Made by a program: the position numbers and the translations under genes | Source: PRS1 sp965250265 | GTDB taxonomy: Bacteria; Bacteroidota; Bacteroidia; Flavobacteriales; Flavobacteriaceae | DNA length: 64,000 nt | Assembly (NCBI GenBank): GCA_965250265.1 | Contig: CBDFNO010000014.1 | Coordinates: forward strand, 372,001-436,000 | Reading direction: 5' to 3' | Notes under the pieces: generated by a model | Told to the model about the DNA's origin: nothing | Seen by the model: the letters and a program-made list of their open reading frames with translations, nothing else | Database searches by the model: none | Part shown: positions 53,049 through 62,483 of the stretch, in pieces | How the letters are laid out: each line of letters starts with the position of its first letter | How positions within the stretch are numbered: position 1 is the stretch's first letter

Positions 53049-53630
53049 TTATAATTTTTTTAAAGCCTCTTTTATTATTGTTTCAACATTTGCATCTTGA
53101 TTGGCCGCTATTATTGCATCTACAACACGACTGGATTGTTTTTTAGAATAGCCAAGAACTTCTAAAGCAGATAACGTTTCTTCTTTATTAGTATTGTTTA
53201 TTGACATTGAACCTTCATCTATATCGTAAACCTTTAAAACTTTATCTTTTAATTCTATTATTACACGTTGTGCCGTTTTTGATCCTATTCCCTTTACAGA
53301 TTGTATTAATGCAACATCTTCTATAGCAATTCCTTCTCTAACTTGTTTAGGCGTTAATGAAGATAACATTGTGCGAGCAATATTTGTTCCTATACCACTT
53401 ACTGAAATTAACAAACGGAAAATTTCTCGTTCTGATAATGAAGAAAATCCATACAAGGTATGCGAATCTTCTTTAACCTGTAAATGAGTAAAGAGACGTA
53501 AATTTTCTTGATTGGGAATTTGAGAATATGTATGCAACGAAATATTTAAATGATATCCAACGCCATTACAATCTATCACAACATTAGTAGGATTTTTTTC
53601 AGTAAGTTTTCCTTGAATATGTGTAATCAT
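53049..53630 (-). CDS. ruvA: Holliday junction branch migration protein RuvA
   Basis: 193 residues. An OB-fold start (MITHIQGKLTEKNPTNVVIDCNGVGYHLNI), two HhH motifs (LISVSGIGTNIARTMLSS, LIQSVKGIGSKTAQRVIIELKDK) and a small C-terminal domain III (KEETLSALEVLGYSKKQ). RuvA holds four-way junctions for the RuvB motor, encoded at 58470-59492. Confidence 0.96.
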   Translation of the reverse strand: MITHIQGKLTEKNPTNVVIDCNGVGYHLNISLHTYSQIPNQENLRLFTHLQVKEDSHTLYGFSSLSEREIFRLLISVSGIGTNIARTMLSSLTPKQVREGIAIEDVALIQSVKGIGSKTAQRVIIELKDKVLKVYDIDEGSMSINNTNKEETLSALEVLGYSKKQSSRVVDAIIAANQDANVETIIKEALKKL

Positions 53631-53721
53631 TAATTACGTTTTGTTATCGTCTCAAATGTAATAAAATTATTAAACATAATGACGAGATAATTTAAGCGAA
53701 ACTACTAAGTTATAACTTATA

Positions 53722-56001
53722 TTATTTTTCCCTTTTCTGCTTCTTTTGTGCATCAATTACTGCAATGGCAGTCATGTTTACAATTTCGTCTACGCTTGCA
53801 TCTAATTGTAAAATATGAACAGGCTTTTTCATTCCCATCATAATAGGACCGATGTTCTCTGCTTGGTTAAGTTCTTTAAGAAGCTTGTATGTAATATTTG
53901 CTGCGTCTAAATTAGGAAAAATAAGAGTATTTACTTTTTTATCGGCTAGTTTAGAGAATGGAAATCGATCATGGCGCATTTTTCTATTTAAAGCAAAATC
54001 CGTTTGCAATTCGCCATCAACAATTAGGTCTGGGAAATACCTATGCAAATATTTTACAGCTTCTCTAACTTTTGTAGCCTTTTCGTTAACAGAAGATCCA
54101 AAATTAGAGTAAGATATCATTGCGATTACAGGCTCAAGACCAAACATTTTTACAGTAGTAGCTGTCATTTGAGCAATTTTGGCAAGGTCTTTTGCAGTTG
54201 GGTCAATATTAATTGATGTGTCGCTTAGAAATAAGGGTCCACGTTCGGTCATTAATACGTTTGTTGTTGCAATTCTAGTAGCACCTTTATCCAAACCTAT
54301 TAATTCTAACATCGGTTTTACAACTGTTGGATAATTTCTAGAATATCCTGAAATTAAAGCATCAGCATCTCCTTCGTTAACCATCATTGCTGCAAAATAG
54401 TTGCGCTCTCTCATTAATTTTCTAGCAATATGTAGTGTAATACCTCGTCGTTTACTCTGGTTCCAAAAGGTTCTTGCGTAAGCATCTTTTCTATCTCCTT
54501 CTGCATCAGTTTTGGGGTCAATAATAAGTACTTCTGCATCAAATTCGAGTTCCTCTTTTAACTTTTCAATTTTATCACGTCGACCTAATAAAATTGGGGC
54601 GGCAATGCCTTCATCATAAACTATTTGAGCCGCTTTTAAAACCACTAATTGATCGGCTTCTGCAAAAACTACACGTTTAGGTTCTAATTTAGCTCTATTA
54701 TGTAATAACCGAACTAATTTATTATCACTTCCTAACCTTTCGAGAAGAGATTCCTCATATTTCTTCCAATTCTCTATAGGTTCTTTGGCAATCCCACTAT
54801 CCATTGCAGCTTTGGCTACAGCTGGAGGCACAACAGCTATCAATCTGGGATCGAAAGGTTTAGGGATTATATAATCTTTCCCAAAAGTTAATCTTGTTTT
54901 TCTATAGGCTACATTTACTTGCTCTGGCACAGGTTCTTTTGCCAAATTTGCAAGAGCAACTACAGCTGCTTTTTTCATGGCCTCGTTTATTCCAGTAGCT
55001 CTAACATCTAATGCTCCTCTAAAAATAAATGGGAACCCTAAAACATTATTTACTTGATTTGGATGATCGCTTCGTCCGGTAGCCATAATTATATCATCAC
55101 GAGTATCTACTGCCAATTGATACTCAATCTCGGGATCTGGATTTGCCATTGCAAAAACTATTGGATTTTTAGCCATAGCTTTTATCATCTTGGGGTTTAC
55201 AATATTAGCCTTTGATAAGCCAATAAACACATCGGCTCCTTTCATGGCCTGGTCTAAAGTGTCAATTTTTCTGTCGGTTGCAAACTCGGCTTTTTGAGAT
55301 GTTAAATTTTCTCTGTCTTTTCTTATAACTCCTTTGCTGTCTAGCATTACAATATTAGTATTGTTAGCACCAAAAGTTTGGTATAATCGTGTACATGAAA
55401 TTGCTGCTGCTCCAGCACCACTAATTACTATTTTTACATCTTCAATCTTTTTTTCGACTAGCTCAAGAGCATTCAACAAAGCTGCTGCTGAAATAATAGC
55501 TGTGCCATGTTGATCATCATGCATGACTGGAATATCCAATTCATCTATTAGTCTTTTTTCTATTTCAAATGCTTCTGGTGCTTTAATATCTTCAAGATTA
55601 ATACCTCCAAAGGTTGGAGCTATCTTCTTTACTGTTTGTATAAATTCTTCGATATTTTCAGTATCTACTTCAATATCAAATACGTCAATATCTGCAAAAA
55701 TTTTAAATAGCAAGCCTTTACCTTCCATTACTGGCTTGGAAGCTTCAGGACCAATATTTCCTAATCCTAAAACCGCAGTTCCATTAGAAATTACCGCAAC
55801 TAAATTTCCCTTTGCAGTATATTTATAGGCGTTATTCTTATCCTTTTCTATTTCAAGACAAGGTTCAGCTACTCCTGGAGAATAGGCTAAAGATAAATCT
55901 CTTTGAGTTGCATATTTTTTTGTAGGTACTACTTTAATTTTACCAGGTACTGGTTTGGCATGATATATTAGGGCTTCTCGACGCTTGCTTTGTTTGCTCA
56001 T
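53722..56001 (-). CDS. maeB: NADP-dependent malic enzyme with C-terminal phosphotransacetylase-like domain
   Basis: 759 residues. The malic enzyme part (about 1-430) includes YSPGVAEPC, VMHDDQHGTAIISAAALLNAL and the nucleotide-binding ISGAGAAAISC. A PTA_PTB-type domain (about 435-755) follows (VVFAEADQLVVLKAAQIV, ALISGYSRNYPTVVKPMLELI). Such MaeB enzymes decarboxylate malate to pyruvate, and the second domain is usually regulatory. It lies between ruvA and queG, all on the same strand. Confidence 0.95.
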   Translation of the reverse strand: MSKQSKRREALIYHAKPVPGKIKVVPTKKYATQRDLSLAYSPGVAEPCLEIEKDKNNAYKYTAKGNLVAVISNGTAVLGLGNIGPEASKPVMEGKGLLFKIFADIDVFDIEVDTENIEEFIQTVKKIAPTFGGINLEDIKAPEAFEIEKRLIDELDIPVMHDDQHGTAIISAAALLNALELVEKKIEDVKIVISGAGAAAISCTRLYQTFGANNTNIVMLDSKGVIRKDRENLTSQKAEFATDRKIDTLDQAMKGADVFIGLSKANIVNPKMIKAMAKNPIVFAMANPDPEIEYQLAVDTRDDIIMATGRSDHPNQVNNVLGFPFIFRGALDVRATGINEAMKKAAVVALANLAKEPVPEQVNVAYRKTRLTFGKDYIIPKPFDPRLIAVVPPAVAKAAMDSGIAKEPIENWKKYEESLLERLGSDNKLVRLLHNRAKLEPKRVVFAEADQLVVLKAAQIVYDEGIAAPILLGRRDKIEKLKEELEFDAEVLIIDPKTDAEGDRKDAYARTFWNQSKRRGITLHIARKLMRERNYFAAMMVNEGDADALISGYSRNYPTVVKPMLELIGLDKGATRIATTNVLMTERGPLFLSDTSINIDPTAKDLAKIAQMTATTVKMFGLEPVIAMISYSNFGSSVNEKATKVREAVKYLHRYFPDLIVDGELQTDFALNRKMRHDRFPFSKLADKKVNTLIFPNLDAANITYKLLKELNQAENIGPIMMGMKKPVHILQLDASVDEIVNMTAIAVIDAQKKQKREK

Positions 56002-56055
56002 ACTATTTGTCTCTTATATGAACTTCCAAAGATAACAATACTGTAATACACACAA

Positions 56056-56982
56056 CTATTCTTTTAGAAATTCTATATTTCTAGTTAGTCCAGAAAATTT
56101 AGTGCGCTTAACTGCTGAATCTTTAAATACGGTTTTGAAAACATCTTCTGTTATTTCTTCCCAATCTTTTTTAGTCATAGATAATAATTCAGGATTTGGA
56201 TTAAAAAGCGGCTCACTGTGTGGTTTTGAAAATCGATTCCAAGGACACACATCTTGACATACATCACAGCCAAACATCCAGCCATCCATTTGCCCTTTAA
56301 ATTCTCTTGGGATATTCTCTCTTAATTCTATAGTAAAATATGAAATACACTTGCTTCCATCCACCACATAAGGTTCAGTAATTGCTTGTGTAGGGCAAGC
56401 ATCAATGCAAGCTGTACATTCTCCACAATGATCAAGCGTAGGTAAATCATATTCTAATTCTAAATCAATAATTAGTTCAGCAATAAAATAAAATGAGCCT
56501 ACTTGTTGGGTCAATAAATTACTGTGTTTACCAACCCAACCCAAACCTGATTTAGCTGCCCAAGCCTTATCAAGTACTGGAGCAGAATCTACAAACGCTC
56601 TTCCATTTACGTCGCCTATTTGGTCTTGAATGAATTGCAGTAATTGTTTGAGTTTATCTTTTATTACAAAATGATAGTCTTTACCAAAGGCATATTTACT
56701 AATCTTTGGCGCCGTTTTATCCTGTTGTTCTTCTGAAGGAAAATAATTCAATAATAATGAAATAACACTTTTTGAGTCTTCAACCAATTTTGTTGGATCT
56801 AAACGTTTATCAAAATGATTTTCCATATAATGCATTTTCCCATGCATATTATTAGAAAGCCATTTTTCCAATCTTGGTGCTTCTTCTTCTAAAAACGTTG
56901 ACTTACTAATACCACAAGACAAAAAACCGAGGCGTTTGGCTTCGGTTTTGATGAGTTGGGTGTTTTTTGAAGGATTATTCAA
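56056..56982 (-). CDS. queG: Epoxyqueuosine reductase
   Basis: 308 residues. Two 4Fe-4S cluster motifs are visible: CGECTACIDACPTQAI with a following C in SKCISYFTIELRENIP, and FGCDVCQDVCPWNRFS. The DSAPVLDKAWAAKSGLGWVGKHSNLL segment is also typical. It performs the last step of queuosine synthesis (cobalamin-dependent). The gene is shorter than the E. coli protein because it lacks the C-terminal HEAT-like part, as in other Bacteroidetes. It begins 2 bases after the KAP NTPase gene ends. Confidence 0.95.
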   Translation of the reverse strand: MNNPSKNTQLIKTEAKRLGFLSCGISKSTFLEEEAPRLEKWLSNNMHGKMHYMENHFDKRLDPTKLVEDSKSVISLLLNYFPSEEQQDKTAPKISKYAFGKDYHFVIKDKLKQLLQFIQDQIGDVNGRAFVDSAPVLDKAWAAKSGLGWVGKHSNLLTQQVGSFYFIAELIIDLELEYDLPTLDHCGECTACIDACPTQAITEPYVVDGSKCISYFTIELRENIPREFKGQMDGWMFGCDVCQDVCPWNRFSKPHSEPLFNPNPELLSMTKKDWEEITEDVFKTVFKDSAVKRTKFSGLTRNIEFLKE

Positions 56983-56984
56983 AA

Positions 56985-58451
56985 TTATCTTATAAAGTCC
57001 AAATAAACTTTTACAGCATTTTCTAAAATAGCAAAATATCTTACTTCGTCCAAACTAACTTCATTACCATTCTTTTCAATTGATTGACAGACAATGCCTA
57101 TATCATAAACATTACTAATAAATTTACACTTAAAAACAAGTTCTTCATACTTGACATCAAAAATATCTTCCCCTTTATTTTTCATATAAGTTCTGTCATA
57201 CTCTGAATGATTTATCAACAACAATAGGTCCCCTAACATATTATAAATATCTGCATCATATTCATGGGTATCCTTTGACATTTCTTTTTTATTTGCCTGA
57301 TTGATAATATCCAATAATACAGATGTATTATCAAAGAAATCCTCCAAAAAACAAATGACAATTTCTGCATACAAATTTTGCTGCCTCATAAGGGATTTAC
57401 CAGGTCCTATTCTCTTAGTTTTCCTTTCAATTGAAGAATTCAAATCAAATGTCTGTTTATATCTGATAAGGCTTCTAAAATTTATTAGATTATACCTTAA
57501 AAATTGATTGAAAATATATAATATTTGATTTCCTGCCCTACTTCTTTTATCAATTAAACTATTATTACCATTAGTTTTAATTGATTTTAAATATTTATTA
57601 ATTATACCTCTGATATAGGATGAAGAGTCATACCAAAATATGTCATCATAAAATTTATCTAGGTATCCAATAAAATTAGATCTTGGTCCATATCTATATT
57701 TATAAATGCCTTCAATATTAGAATAGTCACAAATTAAAATAACCTTATCAAAGTTGAATTTATTATCATTTTCAACTCCCAAAAAATCAATATGCGCTGA
57801 AAAAATGTTTAGTATCCTAAATATATGTTCCGGATCCAATCTATCTAAATCATCTATAACTAATACTATTTGGTTTTCATTTTTTTCTTTAATTTGAGTA
57901 ACAAGTACTCTAATTATTTCAGTAAATAAATCTTCTTCATAAATATGACCTTTTTGATTTGTGGCTTCTTCTAAATAACTTTGAATTTTATCAAAATCAT
58001 TTTCTTGAAACTCACCATGAAATTTAACATATTCATCTTTGAGGTACTTTAATTGTTCGTAAACCTTTAAAGCTGCTGAACCATATTTACCGATAAAATT
58101 TAAAAAAGAAGCTAAAAAATCTAACTTACTTTCTAAACCATTAATGCCTGTTAAATAAGTATAAAGAGTTAAATGATATGGCAACTCCAACTTAAAAAAA
58201 TCTTCTTTTGGGATTTTTCCAATCAGTTGGAATAATATATCATATTTAATTAATTCAAAAATATCTTCATTAGATGCTATAGAATAATTTATTGGATAGA
58301 TATGAATACTTTCATAATCATCATTTTTATCAAAAAAATCATTGATGAATGTAGTCTTTCCGCTTCCAAAAATTCCAGAAAACAAAACTTTAGAATTCTC
58401 TTCAAGTTTTTCTTTAAATTGTTCAAATGGAATTGGGACTTTTTCTAACAT
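56985..58451 (-). CDS. KAP-family P-loop NTPase
   Basis: 488 residues. Walker A is GIFGSGKTT at 26-34, and the KAP-type Walker B is IVLVIDDLDRL with DDLDRL at 200-205. The FRILNIFSAHIDFLGVENDNKFNFDKVILICDYSNIEG stretch that follows is the KAP/AAA sensor region (shown in parts: FRILNIFSAHIDF and KVILICDYSN). The C-terminal 200 residues are helical with no recognised domain. Unlike many KAP proteins it has no clear membrane helices between the Walker motifs. Known KAP NTPases include phage-exclusion and membrane-linked proteins; its role here is unknown. It sits 18 bases after ruvB and 2 bases before queG, an unusually tight fit. Confidence 0.82.
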   Translation of the reverse strand: MLEKVPIPFEQFKEKLEENSKVLFSGIFGSGKTTFINDFFDKNDDYESIHIYPINYSIASNEDIFELIKYDILFQLIGKIPKEDFFKLELPYHLTLYTYLTGINGLESKLDFLASFLNFIGKYGSAALKVYEQLKYLKDEYVKFHGEFQENDFDKIQSYLEEATNQKGHIYEEDLFTEIIRVLVTQIKEKNENQIVLVIDDLDRLDPEHIFRILNIFSAHIDFLGVENDNKFNFDKVILICDYSNIEGIYKYRYGPRSNFIGYLDKFYDDIFWYDSSSYIRGIINKYLKSIKTNGNNSLIDKRSRAGNQILYIFNQFLRYNLINFRSLIRYKQTFDLNSSIERKTKRIGPGKSLMRQQNLYAEIVICFLEDFFDNTSVLLDIINQANKKEMSKDTHEYDADIYNMLGDLLLLINHSEYDRTYMKNKGEDIFDVKYEELVFKCKFISNVYDIGIVCQSIEKNGNEVSLDEVRYFAILENAVKVYLDFIR

Positions 58452-58469
58452 ACGCTATTATGTTCAATA

Positions 58470-59492
58470 TTAAAACAGTCCTCCCTGAGTAGAGCCTTTA
58501 ATTTTCCCTAAATGTTTATAAGCCAGTTCCGTCACTTCTCTTCCACGAGGTGTACGCATGATAAAGCCTTGCTGGATTAAAAAGGGTTCGTATACTTCTT
58601 CTATAGTTTCAGAACTTTCACTTACAGCTGTAGCCAAAGTTGTTAACCCAACTGGACCGCCTTTAAATTTATCGATGATAGTGATTAGGATTTTATTATC
58701 CATTTCATCTAAACCATGAGCATCTACATTAAGCGCTTCAAGTGCAAACTTTGCAATTTTAATATCAATATTTCCATCACCTTTTATTTGTGCAAAATCA
58801 CGTACTCGACGTAGCAATGCATTTGCAATTCTTGGTGTTCCTCTACTCCTTCCGGCAATTTCAATAGCTGCTTCCATAGAAATTGGAACTTCTAATATAT
58901 GTGCACTACGTTGTACTATTGATGTTAGTATTTTGGCATTATAATATTGTAATCTGCTACTTATCCCGAAACGAGCTCTCATGGGAGCAGTAAGTAACCC
59001 TGAACGTGTTGTGGCTCCAACTAATGTAAATGGATTAAGGTTGATTTGAACCGTTCTTGCATTAGGCCCAGATTCGATCATAATATCAATCTTATAATCT
59101 TCCATTGCAGAATATAAATATTCTTCTACAATAGAACTTAGGCGATGAATCTCATCAATGAACAATACATCACGTTCTTCTAGATTTGTAAGTAAGCCTG
59201 CTAAATCTCCAGGTTTATCTAGAACTGGTCCCGATGTTACTTTAATACCTACATTCAATTCATTTGCTAAAATATGAGCTAATGTGGTTTTTCCTAATCC
59301 AGGTGGTCCATGAAATAAAGTGTGATCAAGAGCATCATCTCTCATATTAGATGCTGCAACAAATATTTTTAAGTTTTCTAAAATCTGATCTTGCCCAGCA
59401 AAATCATCAAACGATAATGGTCTTAATTTTTTTTCGACTTCAAACTCTTCTGAAGATAAATTTTCGTTTGTAGGATTAAGATTTTCGTTCAT
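58470..59492 (-). CDS. ruvB: Holliday junction branch migration motor RuvB
   Basis: 340 residues. LRPLSFDDFAGQ near the start, Walker A FHGPPGLGKTTLAH, Walker B VLFIDEIHRL, GATTRSGLLTAPMRARFG and the C-terminal winged helix IQQGFIMRTPRGREVTELAY. RuvB drives branch migration with RuvA. A terminator separates it from coxA; the KAP gene follows 18 bases downstream. Confidence 0.97.
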   Translation of the reverse strand: MNENLNPTNENLSSEEFEVEKKLRPLSFDDFAGQDQILENLKIFVAASNMRDDALDHTLFHGPPGLGKTTLAHILANELNVGIKVTSGPVLDKPGDLAGLLTNLEERDVLFIDEIHRLSSIVEEYLYSAMEDYKIDIMIESGPNARTVQINLNPFTLVGATTRSGLLTAPMRARFGISSRLQYYNAKILTSIVQRSAHILEVPISMEAAIEIAGRSRGTPRIANALLRRVRDFAQIKGDGNIDIKIAKFALEALNVDAHGLDEMDNKILITIIDKFKGGPVGLTTLATAVSESSETIEEVYEPFLIQQGFIMRTPRGREVTELAYKHLGKIKGSTQGGLF

Positions 59493-59509
59493 ACCTCAAA
59501 TATAAAGAA

Positions 59510-59536
59510 AAAGCCTTTCTAAAAAGAAAGGCCTTA
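59510..59536 (-). terminator. Terminator of the actF-coxB-coxA transcript
   Basis: GCCTTTCT (59513-59520) and AGAAAGGC (59525-59532) form a perfect stem around AAAA. On the minus strand it is followed by TTTTTCTTTA. It separates coxA (ending 59564) from ruvB (starting 59492). Confidence 0.85.
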
Positions 59537-59563
59537 AATATATTATTTAACTGTGTTTTATAA

Positions 59564-61354
59564 CTAATGTTGTAGTTCTTCTTCCCCTTCTTTTAATGGT
59601 ACGTTTTGGGGCACAAAATCTTCATCATGCCCTGGTTTACTATAATCGTAAGCCCAACGATGTACATGAGGGATTTCGCCTTCCCAGTTACCATGTATAT
59701 GTTTAATAGGTGCTGTCCATTCTAAAGTTGTAGACCTCCAAGGATTTTGAACTGTTTTCTTTCCATAGAAAATACTGTAAAAGAAGTTCCATAAAAACAC
59801 TATCTGAAATAAACTACCAATAATAGCAAATATTGTAATGATGACATTTACATTAGCTAAATCATCAAATAGAGGGAAATTACTATTTGTATAATAACGT
59901 CTTGGTAGACCAGCCATTCCTATAAAGTGCATAGGGAAAAACACCCCATAAGCACAAATTGCTGTTCCCCAAAAATGGATATACCCTAAATTCTTGTTAA
60001 GCATCCTGCCAAACATTTTAGAAAACCAATGATAAATTCCAGCAAACATTCCGTAAAGTGCCGAAATACCCATAACAAGATGGAAGTGAGCAACTACAAA
60101 ATAAGTATCATGAACGTTAATATCTAAAGCACTATCTCCTAGAATAATTCCTGTTAAACCACCTGAAATGAATGTAGACACCAGCCCAATTGAAAACAAC
60201 ATGGCTGGATTAAATTGAATATTTCCTTTCCATATAGTGGTAATCCAGTTAAATGCTTTAATCGCAGAAGGAATTGCAATTAATAATGTTGTAAATGTAA
60301 AAACTGAACCTAAAAATGGATTCATTCCGGAAACAAACATGTGGTGTCCCCAAACTATAGTAGATAAAAATGCAATAGCCAAAATAGCGGCAATCATGGC
60401 CCGATAACCAAAAATAGGTTTACGAGAATTGGTTGCAATGATTTCCGAAACAATACCCATTGCAGGTAAAATAACTATATATACTTCTGGGTGGCCAAGA
60501 AACCAAAATAAATGTTCGAATAATACTGGTGAGCCTCCTTGATAATGCAAGACTTCACCTTGAATAAATATATCGGACAAGAAAAATGAGGTTCCAAAAC
60601 TTCTATCCATTATTAATAGTAAAGCTGCAGATAATAAAACCGGAAAAGATATTACACCAATAATAGCTGTTACAAAGAAAGCCCAAATAGTTAACGGCAA
60701 TCTTGTCATTGACATTCCTTTTGTTCTTAAATTTAATATTGTAACAATATAATTAAGTGATCCCAATAAAGAGGAAGCAATGAAAAGAGCCATTGAAACT
60801 AACCATAAGGTCATTCCCATTCCAGAACCAGCTTGAGCCAGCGGTAAAGCACTTAACGGTGGATAAATAGTCCACCCTGCAGATGCTGGACCGGCTTCAA
60901 CAAATAAAGATAAAACCATGAAAACACTAGACAAGAAAAATATCCAATATGCTATCATGTTTAAAAAACCTGAAGCCATATCACGAGCGCCAATTTGTAA
61001 CGGAATAAGTAGATTACTAAAGGTACCACTTAAGCCAGCAGTAAGTACAAAAAAGACCATAATTGTACCATGTATGGTTACTAATGCTAAATAAATATCG
61101 GCATCCATAACTCCATCTGGAGCCCATTTACCTAATAATGCTTCAAACATTACATTAGGTTCTTCTGGCCAGGCAATTTGCATTCGCATCATGATAGACA
61201 TTAAAACGCCTATAACTCCCATAATAGTACCAGTGATAAGGTACTGCTTTGCAATCATTTTATGATCCTGACTAAATATGTATTTAGTTACAAAAGTCTC
61301 TTTATGATGATGTCCATGATCGTCATGATCGTGAGTATCTGCGTGTGCTGACAT
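59564..61354 (-). CDS. coxA: Cytochrome c oxidase subunit I
   Basis: 596 residues with 12 membrane helices plus a His/Asp-rich cytoplasmic start (HADTHDHDDHGHHH). Catalytic features: the CuB His and cross-linked Tyr in FLGHPEVYIVILP, the His pair in WGHHMFVSGM and the heme ligands in VVAHFHLVMG. It is the proton-pumping core of the terminal oxidase. It follows coxB by 31 bases and belongs with the alternative complex III genes upstream. Confidence 0.96.
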   Translation of the reverse strand: MSAHADTHDHDDHGHHHKETFVTKYIFSQDHKMIAKQYLITGTIMGVIGVLMSIMMRMQIAWPEEPNVMFEALLGKWAPDGVMDADIYLALVTIHGTIMVFFVLTAGLSGTFSNLLIPLQIGARDMASGFLNMIAYWIFFLSSVFMVLSLFVEAGPASAGWTIYPPLSALPLAQAGSGMGMTLWLVSMALFIASSLLGSLNYIVTILNLRTKGMSMTRLPLTIWAFFVTAIIGVISFPVLLSAALLLIMDRSFGTSFFLSDIFIQGEVLHYQGGSPVLFEHLFWFLGHPEVYIVILPAMGIVSEIIATNSRKPIFGYRAMIAAILAIAFLSTIVWGHHMFVSGMNPFLGSVFTFTTLLIAIPSAIKAFNWITTIWKGNIQFNPAMLFSIGLVSTFISGGLTGIILGDSALDINVHDTYFVVAHFHLVMGISALYGMFAGIYHWFSKMFGRMLNKNLGYIHFWGTAICAYGVFFPMHFIGMAGLPRRYYTNSNFPLFDDLANVNVIITIFAIIGSLFQIVFLWNFFYSIFYGKKTVQNPWRSTTLEWTAPIKHIHGNWEGEIPHVHRWAYDYSKPGHDEDFVPQNVPLKEGEEELQH

Positions 61355-61385
61355 AATCTATTTTTGTTTTTAATCTTTTTATCTG

Positions 61386-62456
61386 TTAGTTTTTAACCAA
61401 CGAATTTTTAAATAATTTTTGCTCCTTTATCCAAGCGTCATACTCTTCTTGAGTCTCCACAATAATTTTCATTTGCATATTGTAATGTGATTTGCCACAT
61501 ATTTTGTTACATATTAATAAGTAATCAAATTCGTAACGCTCTAAAGGTTCTTCCCCTTTTGCAATTAAATTTTTACTGTTTTCGACTCTTATTCTATTTA
61601 TGTTGGCAATTTTTTCAATCATTTCAGGAGTTTGTCTCATTTCTACAGTAGTTACTGTAGGTGTGAAACCAAACTGGGTAATCATTCCTGGAACACAATT
61701 CATTTGTGCTCTAAAGTGAGGCATATAAGCTGAGTGTAATACATCTTGAGAACGCATTTTGAAAAGCACTGGTCTTCCAACTGGTAAGTGTAATTCGGTA
61801 GTAATTATATCATCTTGTGCATTTGGATCAGCTTCATCTAATCCTAAAATATTAGCATTATCAATATCTATTAATCTCACATTAGCCTTTCCTAAAGTAT
61901 TATCTGCTCCACCATAACGTGCTTTCCAATTAAATTGCTGAGCATACAACTCAATAACTAAAGGATCATCATCTTCATTTACATTCATAATTTCAGTCCA
62001 TGTAAATAGTCCATAAATAATTAATCCAGCCAATACAATTGTAGGAATGATGGTCCAAATAAATTCCAATTTATCATTATCGGCATAAAACACAGCCTTT
62101 CTGCCTTTCTCTCCTTTATATTTAAACGCGAAATAGTGTAATAAAAACTGTGTAATGGTTTGTACAACAAAGATGAGTACCATAGAGATAATCATTAGAT
62201 TATCAATTTTAGGACCATGTTCTGATGCTGCATTAGACATTAAAGGTAAGTCTCCCCATTTTACAAAACAGACAATTGTAATGATATAAATGAAGGCTAA
62301 AAAGCCCATCATCAAGTATGCATTGATTTTATTATCCTTGTCAGTGGCAACACCTGTATCCTCATTATTGACTTGGGTCAAATCAAAGATTTTAACCATT
62401 TGCCAAATTGCAACTGTGATAAATACTAAAACTATAATTGTTAATAAAGCAGTCAT
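61386..62456 (-). CDS. coxB: Cytochrome c oxidase subunit II
   Basis: 356 residues. Three hydrophobic segments near the N-terminus (LLTIIVLVFITVAIWQMV, AYLMMGFLAFIYIITIVCFVKW, ILVFVVQTITQF-like and TIIPTIVLAGLIIYGLFTW) are followed by a cupredoxin domain. The CuA ligands are the His in SQDVLHSAYMPHFR and the set CNKICGKSHYNM. Where mitochondrial subunit II has Glu between the two cysteines, this protein has Lys. There is no fused cytochrome c domain. It lies between actF and coxA. Confidence 0.94.
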   Translation of the reverse strand: MTALLTIIVLVFITVAIWQMVKIFDLTQVNNEDTGVATDKDNKINAYLMMGFLAFIYIITIVCFVKWGDLPLMSNAASEHGPKIDNLMIISMVLIFVVQTITQFLLHYFAFKYKGEKGRKAVFYADNDKLEFIWTIIPTIVLAGLIIYGLFTWTEIMNVNEDDDPLVIELYAQQFNWKARYGGADNTLGKANVRLIDIDNANILGLDEADPNAQDDIITTELHLPVGRPVLFKMRSQDVLHSAYMPHFRAQMNCVPGMITQFGFTPTVTTVEMRQTPEMIEKIANINRIRVENSKNLIAKGEEPLERYEFDYLLICNKICGKSHYNMQMKIIVETQEEYDAWIKEQKLFKNSLVKN

Positions 62457-62483
62457 TGTTATTTCTCTTCTTTATTTATTTTA

